Below are positions 43,541-54,890 of a stretch of DNA of 64,000 nucleotides, one piece after another. Under the pieces are notes generated by a model. It had not been told where the DNA came from. It saw nothing but the letters and a program-made list of their open reading frames with translations, and ran no database searches. How positions within the stretch are numbered: the first letter of the stretch is position 1; each line of letters starts with the position of its first letter. The position numbers and the translations under genes were made by a program. Source of the DNA: Rhinopithecus roxellana (Eukaryota; Chordata; Mammalia; Primates; Cercopithecidae); NCBI RefSeq assembly GCF_007565055.1, contig NC_044568.1, positions 45,092,156 through 45,156,155 of the forward strand, in the 5' to 3' direction.

Positions 43541-43838
43541 TTTTTTTTTTTTTTTTTGAGACAGAATCTCGCTCTGTCGCCCAGGCTGGAGTGCAGTGGC
43601 CGGATCTCAGCTCACTGCAAGCTCCGCCTCCCAGGTTTACACCATTCTCCTGCCTCAGCCTCCCAAGTAGCTGGGACTACAAGCGCCCGCCACCTCGCCC
43701 GGCTAGTTTTTTGTATTTTTTAGTAGAGAAGGGGTTTCACCATGTTAGCCAGGATGGTCTCGATCTCCTGACCTCGTGATCCGCCCATCTCGGCCTCCCA
43801 AAGTGCTGGGATTACAGGCTTGAGCCACCGCGCCCGGC
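43541..43838 (-). mobile_element. Young AluY-lineage element, antisense
   Basis: Very low divergence. Target duplication 'ccaacccttactttt' at 43528 and 43839. Diagnostic-looking variants: 'cagtggccggatctc', 'cgcccggctagtttttt', 'ttacaggcttgagcc'. Best marker in the window for a catarrhine, probably Old World monkey, source. Confidence 0.95.
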
Positions 43839-43854
43839 CCAACCCTTACTTTTA

Positions 43855-44550
43855 ATTAAACTTTTTTAGCCCCAAACTTTCGAGATGCCTGGAAGACCTT
43901 TCCTATCTTTCTTTACTTCCCACTTCAGTATTCTGTTTCCGCAGAAGCCTCAGCCTGCCTCATCTATTAAATGACCCACAGTTATGAACAATGGAAAGAT
44001 AAATCTGTTTCATTCAACAGAAACGTTTACTCAATGAGTCTGAGTCATCAAAGCCTCAGAAATTTTGACACATTCATTAATTTTGTTCAACTTTATTTGT
44101 TAACCATAAAAACCAGGAACTATACAAGCTCCGAAGGCATTGCCTTTTACATGAAGATGTATTCGTTGGAAAGGAGTGCTGAAATGAACATTTCTTTCCA
44201 CGCAGGGATTCTTAAAGTAATTATACCAAACAAAGTGAAAGAAGAGCTTGGATATATATTATGCCATTGAATCTAGGTTTACTGAGAATCTGACGTGTGA
44301 AAGGCACTCCCCAGAGCCTCTGAAACACGTGTTGCTTCTGGTCTGAAGACGCTTATATCTGGAACGGGAGATAAGCAAATATAACGGTAACAGGCGGTGA
44401 GATGTGGAATGTGTCATGAGACAATGAGATGAGCACTGACTAGTTTTGCCCTTCTAGAACCTGTTTCTTCTTTGGGGAGCAGCACCTGAGTTTTATCTTT
44501 AGAACCATCCATTATCCACTATGACTCCACGTGACATGAAAATCACTGAC
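43855..44550. other. Unique sequence, no gene seen
   Basis: The 102-codon frame at 43471-43779 is Alu. The 99-codon plus frame at 43971-44270 is repeat-free but has no recognisable motif, and no splice context is evident. I do not call it a gene. Confidence 0.4.
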
Positions 44551-44830
44551 TACCACTCTCCAGCTTCATGGTGGGAGCCCAATATAGGTTTGGCCACTCA
44601 GAGTACTCCATTCCTCTGGCCACGGTGATTGGTTCAGAAATAAGCATGTGACTCAACACAGTCCAATAGGATTCTCTCCCAGGATCTTACTAGAATCGTA
44701 TAAGAATAGAAACTCTTTCTCTTGAAGTTGTTGAGCTAGGGAGACAGCAATGTGAAGCTGCCAGGTCAGGTCCACCCACAGAGAAGAGCTTTCCTGAGAG
44801 TGAAGGCGACAAAAGACAGGGCCCACGTGG
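44551..44830. mobile_element. Ancient LTR/repeat-like fragment
   Basis: 'ctctggccacggtgattggttca' region at 44614 and 'aagcatgtgactcaac' at 44642 belong to a common old mammalian repeat that I cannot name with certainty. Confidence 0.5.
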
Positions 44831-45097
44831 CAGTATTTGTCCTCCTGGACCCAAGTGTATCTGAAGAATAATAATTCTGTGTGTGAAGATCACAGCTTAA
44901 AGGCTGCATCCAGGAGGAGGCGTCAGAGAGGGTTTCCTGAGGCTGTGACGGTCCAGCCGGGGAAGGATGGGGTTGGAGTTGGTTCACAGGCATCACCACC
45001 ACTCTGCACACCTTTCACAGGAAGCTTTCGCACCCACAAACCCCCTCCAGCAGCCGCACTCCAGAATCGTTTTAATTCAGTCGTGGCATGTCTTCCA

Positions 45098-45102
<5 letters not shown>
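44831..45102. other. Unassigned sequence
   Basis: No exon. The 134-codon plus frame (44837-45241) runs into the Alu. Confidence 0.4.
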
Positions 45103-45133
<31 letters not shown>

Positions 45134-45415
45134 AGACGGAGTCTCGCTCTGTCACCCAGGCTGGAGTGCAGTGGCGCGATCTCCGCTCACTGCAAGCTCC
45201 GCCTCCCGGGTTCACGCAGTTCTCCTGACTCAGTCTCCTGAGTAGCTGGGACTACAGGTGCCCGCCACCATGCCCCACTAGTTTTTTGTATTTTTTAGTA
45301 GAGACGGGGTTTCACCATGTTAGCCAGGATGGTCTCCATCTCCTGACCTCGTGATCCGCCCGCCTCCGCCTCCCAAAGTGCTGGGATTACAGCCGTTAGC
45401 CACTGGTACCCGGCC
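45103..45415 (-). mobile_element. AluY-lineage element, antisense
   Basis: Low divergence, 'actagtttttt' linker variant as in 43541-43838, flanked by 'caagaaattttt' and 'ccagaattttt'. Confidence 0.95.
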
Positions 45416-46020
45416 AGAATTTTTTTTTTTTTTTTTTTTTTTTACAATGGGAATAATATATTTTTCTTTTCCTCTATTATTATCACACAGTTGTGTGTAC
45501 AGTAGGTGCTTAAGGAGTGCTTTCTGAATGACAATATCACATTCTTGAGTAATAGGCTAAACTCGATCTCAGAAGACAGACATCCAAGGGTCATCAAACA
45601 TAATTTAAATGAGGACAGAATCAAAGAAAATGTCATGCTTATCTCAAATTTGATCTATGAAAGTGCAGAATTAGTTGTTTTTTATTCTAAAAATTCTTGC
45701 TTTAAGGGTTCCAAAATGACGGTGCCAACAGGCCTCTGAGATTGCATTTCCTACAAGCGGTCTTTCTTCCATAACCGCTCTTTTACCTTTATTAATATCG
45801 CCACTACTGGAAGGCATGTTCAAAGGCTCCCTCATTCCATCTGCACTCCAGAGTCACCCTGAATAGGAAAGTTTTTTGTTCTGTGTGTCTATACGTATGT
45901 GTGTTTTCCAGTTTAATATACTGTTGTTCCATCCAAGCATAAACTTCCCATGAACTCACATGGAAGAGTCCAGCAGAAGTTGGAGCACAATAAATGGAAA
46001 TTGGGCAGCGAGGCTGATAA
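45416..46020. other. Mostly unique sequence
   Basis: Begins with a T run (45420-45443). No exon. 45880-46000 has L2-like wording ('ccatgaactcacatgg', 'agcacaataaatgg'). Confidence 0.4.
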
Positions 46021-46026
46021 AAACCA

Positions 46027-46118
46027 ATCCTGGATTACTAAGCAATAAAACATACATGTCACTGGGGTTCATCAAAACGAGATCCTGGGCTTACCAAGCA
46101 ATAAAACGCATGTGCCAC
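46027..46118 (+). repeat. 55-bp tandem duplication with AATAAAAC words
   Basis: 'atcctgg.(t/c)tac(t/c)aagcaataaaac' occurs at 46027 and again at 46082, each followed by 'atgt(c/g)(a/c)cac'-like text. Two diverged copies. Confidence 0.8.
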
Positions 46119-47072
46119 ATTGATCAGCCTGGGCTGCTGAGAGCCATTTTGCCAGCAAGGTTTTTCAGACCTAGACAGGGAGAGAGGAAATGGGATGAGG
46201 AGGAGTTTGGGGTCTTATCCAGACTTATTTTTTTCCTGGAAGGAAGGAAATCTTTTTTCACCAAGAAGGATCCACTGAGTCACATCCATGCTCATTTGTA
46301 CCTTAATATCCTCTGAGTGGTTTCCAGGAACACTTATCACCACCATCACTGCCATCCTTTCCAGAACATGTTCTGATTTTCCTTAGTTTAATATTCAAAA
46401 TTGCCTGGTTTCATTATTTGTTTATTGGCTGTTCTAAGAGTGCAGGAATCTTACCCATCTGACTTTTCTCTATATCCCAAACACTGTAGATTGAGGTATG
46501 AGACTCAGGTCCACGACATTGTAAGAGCCCAGTAAGTGTGCATTGAATGATTGAATAAGCAAATGAGTGAATTATAAGTTGGAAAGACAATTGGGCTTGG
46601 AGTTAAATTTAAGCCAGGTCTCAACCATGACATTCAATCCGCATGGGACTTCAGTGAAGTAAATGCACATATCTGGAACAATTTCATTACCCATAAGATG
46701 AAAGAGTTTGATCATATTTCAGGATCAGCGTGTGTTTCATTTTATAGCAGCTTAACTTTCCTAATCAACTGCAATCTCATGCAGAATTTGCATGTTTATG
46801 ACAGATAAATAAAAGCTGCTCTACTTGAAGTCTTGGAATGAATGGAAAACTTCCCCCACCTTGGTTCTTAACCACCTCTGATCTCTGTGGTGTCCCAGAA
46901 CACAGTAAACCACTGGACAAGATGTCAGCATGTTTCTTAATGATTCAGTGATGCTCAAAGTGATGCCAAAGGAATTGTTCAGGGATAGAGATGGGATGTA
47001 CAGCTCAGGCATAAGCGACAGACACAACCAGGGTTTTTTCCCAGGCCTACCTGACTCAAAATCCCATGTCTT
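46119..47072 (+). other. Unique sequence with an L2 3' end
   Basis: 46330-46570 follows L2 3' end order ('gaacatgttctgatttt' at 46363, 'ggaatcttacccatctg' at 46446, 'attgaatgattgaata' at 46542). The rest is unassigned. No exon. Confidence 0.5.
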
Positions 47073-47205
47073 TCCATCCATTCACCCACCCATCCATTCA
47101 CCATCTATCCACTTATTCATTCATTCTCCCAATTACCTTCTCATCTAATTATCCACCTATCTTCTTATCCAGCCATTCATTATTCCACTCATCCATCCAT
47201 GTGTC
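47073..47205. repeat. (ATCC/ATTC)n minisatellite, imperfect
   Basis: Loosely repeated CCAT/ATTC words; the reverse-orientation counterpart of the GGAT array at 59262. Confidence 0.85.
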
Positions 47206-47438
47206 AATTCATTTATTGAGCAACTATTTTAATGATTTTCAGGAACTAGGAATATAGCACTGGACAAGCAAGACCATGTTTCTGTCTTCACCAAGCTTCA
47301 GTTCCAGTGATAAAGTTAAATAAGAAAGTTGGAAGACAGGGAAGAGAGATAAAATGTCAGCTACTAGGAAGAAAAATAAATCAGGATGAAAGAATAATGG
47401 TGGTGCAGGGGTCCTATTTTACATAAATAGGTTAGGGG

Positions 47439-47738
47439 GGCTGGGCGCAGTGGCTTACGCCTGTAATCCCAGCACTTTGGGAGGCTGAGACAGGGGGATC
47501 ACCAGGCCAGGAGTTCAAGACCAGCCTGGTCAACATAGTGAAACCCCGTCTCTACTAAAAATACAAAAATTAGCCAGGCTTGGTGGTTCATGCCTGTAGT
47601 CTCAGCTACTCAGGAGGCTGAGGCAGGAGAATCGCTCGAACCTGAGAGGTGGAGGTTGCAGTGAGTAGAGATTGTGCCAGTGGACTCCAGCTCAGACAAC
47701 AGAGTAAGACTTCATCTAAAAAAAAAAAAAAAAAAAAA
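47439..47738 (+). mobile_element. Alu, full length
   Basis: Poly-A to 47738. Duplicated 'aataggtt(a/g)gg' at both sides. Confidence 0.95.
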
Positions 47739-48335
47739 AATAGGTTGGGAAAGCTTCTCAGAGGAAGTGACTTTTGAACAGAGTTCTGGAACAATCTGGA
47801 GTATATCCTATGAATAACAGAAGGAAAAACATCCCAGGCAGAAGAAGCTGCAAAGGCCTTGAATTAGAGGTGCTCCATGACATCCATCTGCCTGTGAAAA
47901 GAACTGGGCTTAATAACTTGAATGATGCTGAGAGATCATCTGCGAAAAAAGTTTAAGAACGCTTACCTTGCAAGGTTTTCATGCGGATTACATGAGATAA
48001 TCGCTGCTTAGGCATGTGTAATGTATAAAAGGTGCTCAAAGAACATTTGCTGAATAAGGAGAGAGAAGTTTGATTCTGGGTTTTCCAGATCCCCTAATCC
48101 ACAAATAGCTGCTGAGCATCTATGGTGTGGAGGCTTCTTGATCAGCCATCCACGTCGTTATCTCCTTTGACTATCCTAATTACTATAAGAGCTAAGTCCT
48201 ATTATTGTGAAGTTCATATGGCACATAGGGAAACTGAGGCAGAAAGAATGTTAGGTAACCAGTCCAAGGTCCCAGAAGCAGAGAGGAGAAGCCAGGCTTT
48301 GACCTCAAGAATCTGATGCCAGAGCCGCTGGGCTC
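47739..48335. mobile_element. Ancient repeats including MIR-like blocks
   Basis: 47755-47865 is a common old repeat ('ctcagaggaagtgactttt'). 47950-48060 is a plus MIR tail ('acatgagataatcgct', 'aggtgctcaaagaac'). 48160-48325 is a minus MIR ('ggaaactgaggcagaaag', 'aggtcccagaag'). Confidence 0.6.
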
Positions 48336-48744
48336 AACCACGGGCCGCCCTGTCTCCCAGAGTCACTTGGCCGAGAGCCGTTATCATGGAGTTGCGGGTC
48401 CCAGAGAACGGATTCTGCAAGAGGAATAAGCGGAGTGATGAAGAGCAGGTGGGCACCTGTTTCTCAGAAGAGACTTCTCTTCTGATGCCACATTAAGGGG
48501 TTGCCCTTTCTCTCTGCTGCCTCCATATGATTTCTTTTTCAATCGATTATTGTTTTTGAGACAGAGAGATACTTTGTACAAGAGAAGCAAAGTGAGAAAG
48601 CCCAGGAGAGAGAGGGATTCTGCCATCTCAGTGATTCCTGTAGGTGCTTCAAACTCTCATCAGACCCTTGGAGTTTCCAGACCCCAACTTTGATGCCATG
48701 TGCTCCGGAGCACGCTCCTTAACCAGTCCCACTCCCATCACCCC
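48336..48744. other. Unique sequence, no gene seen
   Basis: No exon or named repeat. Confidence 0.4.
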
Positions 48745-49310
48745 CGCTCCCTCCCTCTCTCTCCCCCTACACACTCTCCCTCCCTCTCTCACTCTCTCTC
48801 TCCCCCTCTCTTTCTCTCCCTCTCTCTCTTTCCCCCTCCCTCCCTCTCTCTGCCCCACTCTCTTTTTCTCCTTCTCGCCCTCTTTCTTTACCTCTCTCTC
48901 CCCACCTCCTGCTGTCTCTCCCACTCTCTGTCTCCCGCTTTTCTTTTAATGCTCTCTGTCCCCACTGCCCCTCTCTCCCTCTGTCTCCCTCCTTCCCCTC
49001 TCTCTTCTACTACTCTTTCTCTCTCTCTCCCTTACCCCCTCCTTCTCTGCCTCCCCACTCTTTCTTTCTCTCCCTCTCCTTCCCTTCCCCCCTCTCTTCT
49101 CCCACCCTCTCCCTATCTTTCTCCCACACTTTCTCTTTCCCTTCCCCCAATTTCTCTCTCTCTCTCCCCTCTGTCTCCCTTTCTCTCCCCCTCTCCCCGT
49201 TCTCTCTCTCTCCCACTCTTTCTCTCTCTCTCTCTCTCCCTCTTTCTGTCCCCCACATGCTCTCTCTCTCTCTTTCTCCTGCTCTGTCTCTTCTCTCTCT
49301 CACAGACACA
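48745..49310 (+). repeat. CT-rich polypyrimidine tract, about 565 bp
   Basis: CTCTCC/CTCTCT/CCTTCC mixture with few purines. It is open in several frames on both strands (235 codons plus, 125 minus); these S/L/P- or R/E/G-rich translations are artefacts. Adjacent to a GC-richer segment. Confidence 0.95.
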
Positions 49311-49439
49311 CACGCACATACAACTAGAAGAGGGCCCCTCCTCTCTGCTCTCACACCCCCATATTTCTTCTCTCTTAGCCTCAGCACAGCATCCTCCCTA
49401 TTTTTAGCTTCCTGGCCTTAGACCCACTCACCTAAAATC

Positions 49440-49551
49440 ATTAATGTTTATTAAGTGACTGGAGTCAGGCAGAGCTGGATTAAAGACCCAGCTTTATCAT
49501 TATTAGTTCTGTAAACTGAAGCAAGTAACTTATCCCTTTCCTGGTCTTCTG
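49440..49551 (+). mobile_element. MIR, first half
   Basis: 'gagtcaggcagagctgga' at 49463 and 'gcaagtaacttatccct' at 49520. It is interrupted by an L1 and resumes at about 50291. Confidence 0.8.
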
Positions 49552-50290
49552 TTTTTTTTTTTTTATAGACTTAGGGGTACAGTTGCAGTTTTGTTACATG
49601 GATATATTGCCTAGTGGTGAAATCTAAGCTTTCAGTGTAACTATCACCTGAATAGAGTATATTGTACCCATTAAGTAATTGATCATCCCTCAAACCCTCC
49701 CACCCTCCCATCTTTTGGAGTCGCCAGTGTCTATCATTCCTTTCTGTGTGTCCATGTGTAGGTATTATTTAGTTCCCACTTACAAAAGAGAACATGCAGC
49801 GTTTGACTTTTTGTTTCTGAGCTGTTTTCCTTAGATAATGTTCTATAGTTCCTTCCATATTGCTGCAAAAGACACGGTTTCATTCTTCTGATGGCTGAGT
49901 AGTATTGCATGTTACGTGTGCCACAGTTTCTTTACCCCATCATCCACTGAGGGGTACTTCGGTTGATCCCATGACTTTTCCATTGTAAACAGTGCTGTGA
50001 TAAACATACGAGTACACATGTGTCTTTGATACAATGATTTCTTTTCCTTTGGGTAAGTACCCAGTAGTGGGATTGCTGGATCAAATGGTAGTTCTATTTT
50101 TAGTTCTTTGAGTTCTATGAGAAATCTCCATACTGTTTTCCATAGAGGTTGTACTAATTTACATTCCTACAGTGTGTAAACATTTTCTCCCTATGCATCC
50201 TCACCAATGTATGTTGGTGTTTTTTTTTTTTTTTTTTTTTTGACTTTTTAATAGTAGCCATTCATTGTGGTTTTAATTTGCATTTATCTG
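49552..50290 (-). mobile_element. 5'-truncated primate L1, antisense
   Basis: Reverse L1 3' end: 'ttatagacttaggggtaca' at 49563, 'agtgtctatcattccttt' at 49726, 'cagtagtgggattgctgg' at 50069, 'ctccatactgttttccata' at 50125. It carries an internal T run at 50220-50241 and splits the MIR. Confidence 0.93.
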
Positions 50291-50440
50291 GCCTCATTTT
50301 TTAAAAATCTGTAAGTAAGGATAATAACAGTAAATACTTTATAGGATGATTACAAGTATTAAAGGGTTCATCTTATAAAGGTAATAAGTGTAATGCCTGG
50401 CACACAATTAGCATTCATAAGGATTACTTGCGTGGTTAAG
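50291..50440 (+). mobile_element. MIR, second half
   Basis: 'ggataataacagtaaa' at 50319, 'gtaataagtgtaatgcctggca' region at 50381. Completes 49440-49551. Confidence 0.8.
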
Positions 50441-50780
50441 AACATTTCCCAGAGTTCAGAGAGTCTGCCCAGCTTGTTCACTATGATATTCTCAGTGCCT
50501 GGCACCATGCCTATTCCGCAGTAAGAGCTCGATTGTTATTTATTGAGTGACTTAATAAGCGAATGAAAATCAAAATGGAAAAGGTGAAGAAGGAAAGGAG
50601 GCATAACTTGTGGCTCTACCCTGAGCATGTTTGTTTAGACACATCATTTCCTATAATTCTCACAACGGCCTCATGGAAATAGATCTCATTGTTTTTCATT
50701 TTACAAAAGAGAGGGGAAATGGCCTGTCCAAATCACACAGCTAAATAACAGAGCCTGTTTTTTAAACAACCACAGAAGGG
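50441..50780. mobile_element. L2 end and antisense MIR
   Basis: 50455-50560 is L2-like ('ctcagtgcctggcaccatgcc'). 50640-50765 is an antisense MIR ('ctcacaacggcctcatgg', 'aaatcacacagctaaat'). Confidence 0.7.
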
Positions 50781-52449
50781 CACCCAAAGTTATTACTGGG
50801 AACTCCAGCCCTGGTAAAGTATTAATACTAACATTGAACCAGCGGAAAATAGAACTGGGAGACAGGCCAATCCGTCTGGAGGATGGAGACTGGTGACCTA
50901 CCCACAGGGTGAAATTTGGTCAATGGATGAGACTATTTGGTTTGCTCAATGTTTCAAAGAGTGTTAGGTCTACATATAAAATTTTAGAAATTTCTCATAA
51001 AATCTGGACTACTGGCTTTTTTGGAAAATCAAGAAGCTCTCCAACTCAAGGCCTCTGTTCCTGCATGAAAGCAAAGAGCTGGAGCTGGCTGGCCCCCTTC
51101 TGCAGTGCCATAGCTCCCTTCTCCAGCCCCTCACACGGTGCTTGCTGGTGTACATACAACCAGCCTGCTTCATTGTTCTGTTATCTCCTTCCCCCGTTTT
51201 GGCATCCAACATCCCCAAGTCAGTTCAATATTTTCAATCTAAAGGTGAGACTACTGAAGCCCAGGGAAGAGAAGTGGCTTGCCTAAGGCCACAGGCTTAG
51301 TGACAGGATCTGGAATTTTAATTCTCCTTCTCCAATGATCTTTACATAAATGCGTCATGAACGCATCCAGGAAGTCTTCTGGATTCAATATGCCATGGCT
51401 GGAAATGCCCACAAATTAAAATGACTGCTACAGAGTCCCTTTCCAAGAGGAATAGTCAGTGTCTCTTCTTAAGTGTGCAAGGTAAAAGGAAAAAGAATCG
51501 TGGCAACCACAGGAGGTAGGAGCTGAGACAGGAGACCCCCAAAATCAGTTTGTGCCCCATCCCCACTCCCAAATGGTTCACTGTCATTCAGAAAGCTAGT
51601 AGGATACCTGGCGTGGTATTCCAGCATTAGAGACCCTCCTGCTGTTACAGAATCAGAAATTGTTAGCCAGTATTTACGTTTCCCTCTAGAAGCCTCAAGA
51701 TGTTTCTGGGACATGCCCAACCATGGGATCCTTCTGCCTTTGTGATGGCAGAGAATCAGGAGGCCAGCGACCACATTCAATGGCTCAGTTCCATTTGTGG
51801 TATGTTGCACTTGTCAAATCTTCAAAGCCCAGCATCTTAGTTTAGTGACGCAGCATTCTAGAAGCACAAATGCAGAAATGTAGAAAATCTCAAATAATGA
51901 ATGAGCTTTTTGCACAAGGTTAGTCAACCCTAGAAAGTAAGAGAGGAAAAAGTAGTGCAAAGCAAATGAACTCTTTGGACTAAATAAAGAGGGAGCGAGG
52001 GTCTCTCTTGTGGTCTCAGATATTGTCTCACTCTATGTATCCTCTCTGCCAGAGTTGCACCAGAAGTGTCAGCTGGTAAGAAATTTCTCGGATTGGCAAC
52101 CCCCGTAGGGTGTGTGTGTGTGTGTATGTGTGACAGTCCTGAAGCATAGCGTGATTTCTCATGCACAATCGATCCTTCTCCTGCTACATAAACATCCTTA
52201 CGTCCAATAGTGCTCCCATCTGTGAAAGGTCAATATGCGGAAAAGTGATTTGTTTATGCTACTAAGAGTAAGCAGGAAGCAACATATATTGTTGTCTTAG
52301 AGAAAAGGGAAGAACAAATCAGATTTGTGCATTGAAAGTCAGTGATTACATTGGCGATCCCATAGGACAATAAGTACAAACTTGATTGTTTCTAGAGACT
52401 CGTTTTCTTGGTGTTGTTTGTACTTAAATGGATATTGTGAGTGGAGAGA
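50781..52449. other. Mostly unique sequence, no gene seen
   Basis: Only a partial MIR (51225-51310, 'cccagggaagagaagtgg') and a short (TG)n at 52112-52128 stand out. Frames of 113-125 codons at 50909-51286 and 51469-51810 have no recognisable motif, and their opposed or overlapping neighbours argue against coding. Confidence 0.4.
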
Positions 52450-52737
52450 GGGAGCCCTCCCTCCGTGATATTTATGCTTTCAAGCCTATTTGCTCAGGAT
52501 GTATTCGGGCCTATAGATGAAGTCCAAGCTCTCCAGCAGAGCCTGGCTCCTGCTGTCTTCTCTAGCCCCATCCCAAGGCAGTGCTTCTTCCAGCACCACT
52601 CTGTAGCCTACACAATGGCCACACCAACCTCCTCACAGATCCCCATGTACTTCGTACTCACTCACATCTCCCAACATGAGCACATGCTGTTTCCTCTACT
52701 GGGAACAACCCTTTAATCATGCATGTGGAAAATGATT
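52450..52737 (+). mobile_element. L2 fragment, upstream part
   Basis: 'gatgaagtccaagctctcc' at 52517 and 'cttcttccagcaccactc' at 52584 are L2-like. Continues after the Alu. Confidence 0.65.
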
Positions 52738-53036
52738 TTTTTTTAAATTTTTTTGAGATGGAGTCTCACTCTGTTGCCCAGGCTGGAGTGCAGTGGTGTG
52801 ATCTTGGCTCACTGCAACCTCCACCTCCTGGATTCAAGTGACTCTCCTGCCTCAGCCTCCTGAGTAGCTGGGATTACAGGAGGCTGCCACTGCATCCAGC
52901 TAATTTTTGTACTTTTAGTAGATGTGGGGTTTCACCATGTTGGCCAGCCTGGTCTTGAACTCCTGACCTCAAATGATCAGCCTGCCTCGGCCTCCCAAAG
53001 TTCTGGGATTGCAGGCATGAGCCACCGTGCCTGGCT
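52738..53036 (-). mobile_element. Alu, antisense, inside L2
   Basis: Flanks 'ggaaaatgattt' (52727) and 'ggaaaattgattt' (53037) form the target duplication. Confidence 0.95.
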
Positions 53037-53345
53037 GGAAAATTGATTTATACTTGAGTAAAGATTAAATAATAACCCATAACCTCATCCCCTGACTTCT
53101 CAGCAGAGTTCACCAGCCTTCCCCTTTCTTCTGGTGGCTTTTGGGTATTTGCCTCATAGTACTTGTCCGGTCCTATTGGAATAATCTGTTTATGTGCCTA
53201 TCACCTGCACTCAGCTACAAGCATCTCTCAGGTAAGAATAGCTTCTGCATTTCTGTATCCCCAGCACCTAATATGAAGTAAAAGAAGCACACGCATAAAT
53301 GTTCGAAAAATGTATGTTGAAGTGTGTTAATAAATGAATTAGTAA
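53037..53345 (+). mobile_element. L2 3' end
   Basis: 'tgcctatcacctgcactcag' region at 53196, 'gtatccccagcacctaata' region at 53257, 'gtgttaataaatgaat' at 53323. Confidence 0.8.
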
Positions 53346-53478
53346 AAATCTTAGAACCTCATATTGGCTTGCTATTTTATTGATGAAAGATTCTAATGAT
53401 GGGCCACTTTGAAATGCCTCTTCTAAAAATCACACGCCCCCACCTCTCTTAAAAACTGGCCTGGAACTTCCAGAGAAG

Positions 53479-54731
53479 ATGGGTTGGTGCAAAAATAATT
53501 GTGGTTTTTGCATTGTTTAAATTTGATGTTTGATATTGGAATACGTTCTTAACAAATGTGGTTATGTTATGCATCATTAAATACACATGTCTCGCTCTGT
53601 GTTTTTCGCTAATGACTTATTACTTGTCATTTATTTTATATTTATTTTAGACTATGGAAGTGATGTTAGACAAAAAGCAAATTTGAGCAATTTTCTTATT
53701 TGAGTTCAAAACAGGTCATAAAGCAACACAGACAATTCACAACATCAACAATACATTAGGGCCAGGAGCTGCTAACAAACGCACAGTGAAGTGATGGTTC
53801 AAGAAGTTTGGCAAAGGATACAAAACCTTGAAGATGAGAAGTGTAATGGCCGACCATCGGAAGTTGACAATGACCAATGGAGAGCAATCATCGAAGCTGA
53901 TCCTCTTACAACTAGACAAGAAGTTGCTGAAGAATTCAACATTGGCCATTCTTAGGTCATTTGGCATTTGAAGCAACTTGGAAATGTGAAAAAGTTCAAT
54001 AAGTGCGTGTCTCATGAGCTGAGCAAAAATAAAAACAAATCGTCATTTTCAAATGTCGTCTTCTTATTCTACGCAACAGCAACGAACCATTTCTCAATCG
54101 GATTGCAATGAAAAGTGGATGTCAAATGACAACTGAAGATGACCAGCTCAATGGTTGAACTGAGAAGAAGCTCCAAAGCACTTTGCACCAAAAAAAGGTC
54201 ATGGTTGCTGTTTGTTGGTCTGCTGTCGGTCTGATCCACTACCTCTGTCTGAATCCCAGGGAAATGATTACATCTGAGAAGTATGCTCAGCAAATCAATG
54301 AGATGCACTGAAAACTGCAACACCTGCAGCAGCATTGCTCAACAGATAGGGCCCAGTTCTTCCCCACGACAACACCTGACCACACGTTGCACAGCCAATG
54401 CTTCAAATGTTGAATAAATTTGGCTATGAAGTTTTGCCTCATCTGCCATATTCACATGACCTCTCACCAACTGACTACTACTTCTTCAAACATCTCAACA
54501 ACTTTCTGCAGGGAAAACACTTCCACAACAAGCAGAATGCAGAAAGTGCTTTCTAAGAGTTTGCCAAATCCCAAATCATGGATTTTTACACTACAGGAAT
54601 GAACACACTTATTCTCATTGGAAAAAATGTGTTGATCTTTATGGCTCCTATTTTGATTAATAAAGATTAATCTAGTTATAATGATTTAAAATTCACAGTC
54701 TAAAGCTGCAATTACTTTTGCACCAACCTGA
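53479..54731 (+). mobile_element. Hsmar1 mariner, near full length
   Basis: About 1253 bp (the consensus is close to 1.29 kb) with both terminal inverted repeats: left 'ggttggtgcaaaaataattg' at 53482, right 'caattacttttgcaccaacc' at 54709. It contains a degenerate mariner transposase (see 53654-54660). Hsmar1 is the lineage domesticated in SETMAR, but this copy is isolated, with no SET exons nearby. Confidence 0.96.
53654..54660 (+). pseudogene. Hsmar1 transposase pseudogene
   Basis: Starts at ATG 53654 and keeps the terminal tyrosine-phenylalanine-aspartate then stop at 54658-54660. Full-length layout: N-terminal helix-turn-helix DNA-binding part, then the DDD catalytic part. Early stops appear within the first dozen codons (a CGA-to-TGA-type change at about 53684) and in the helix-turn-helix region (about 53789). 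The first catalytic Asp is replaced (AAT at 54107-54109, in the position before Glu-Lys-Trp). The second (GAC 54368-54370) and third (GAC 54473-54475) survive with the DD34D spacing between them. A further stop is at 54377-54379. It is dead and cannot encode transposase. Confidence 0.93.
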
Positions 54732-54789
54732 AGATAGGGGTGGAGTCCTAAAGGGTTGAAATTTTAGAAGGTGGTTTCAGAGGATACCA

Positions 54790-54890
54790 TCAGAATCAGC
54801 CCAGAGTCGGAAAAACCAGAGGCTTAAGCTCACAGGTTGTGCAAAAAACAGGGCAGGCTGGAGGTAGGCATTGCTGTCCATGGTACCAAA
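54790..54890 (+). repeat. Inverted repeat, left arm (101 bp)
   Basis: Reverse complement of 55235-55335 with three mismatches over 101 bp (about 97%). The match stops abruptly at both ends. It begins 58 bp after the Hsmar1 right end. Confidence 0.97.

Noticed and set aside
43971..44270. 99-codon frame in repeat-free sequence
   Set aside because: No recognisable motif, no supporting splice or promoter features; length is compatible with chance in AT-rich DNA.
48700..49407. 235-codon S/L/P-rich frame
   Set aside because: Polypyrimidine tract, open in several frames; no domain or splice signals.
54069..54335. Minus-strand frames across Hsmar1
   Set aside because: Antisense shadows of the decayed transposase.
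53479..54731. Possible SETMAR gene
   Set aside because: No SET-domain exons, stops early in the transposase, and the first catalytic Asp lost: a dispersed Hsmar1 copy.
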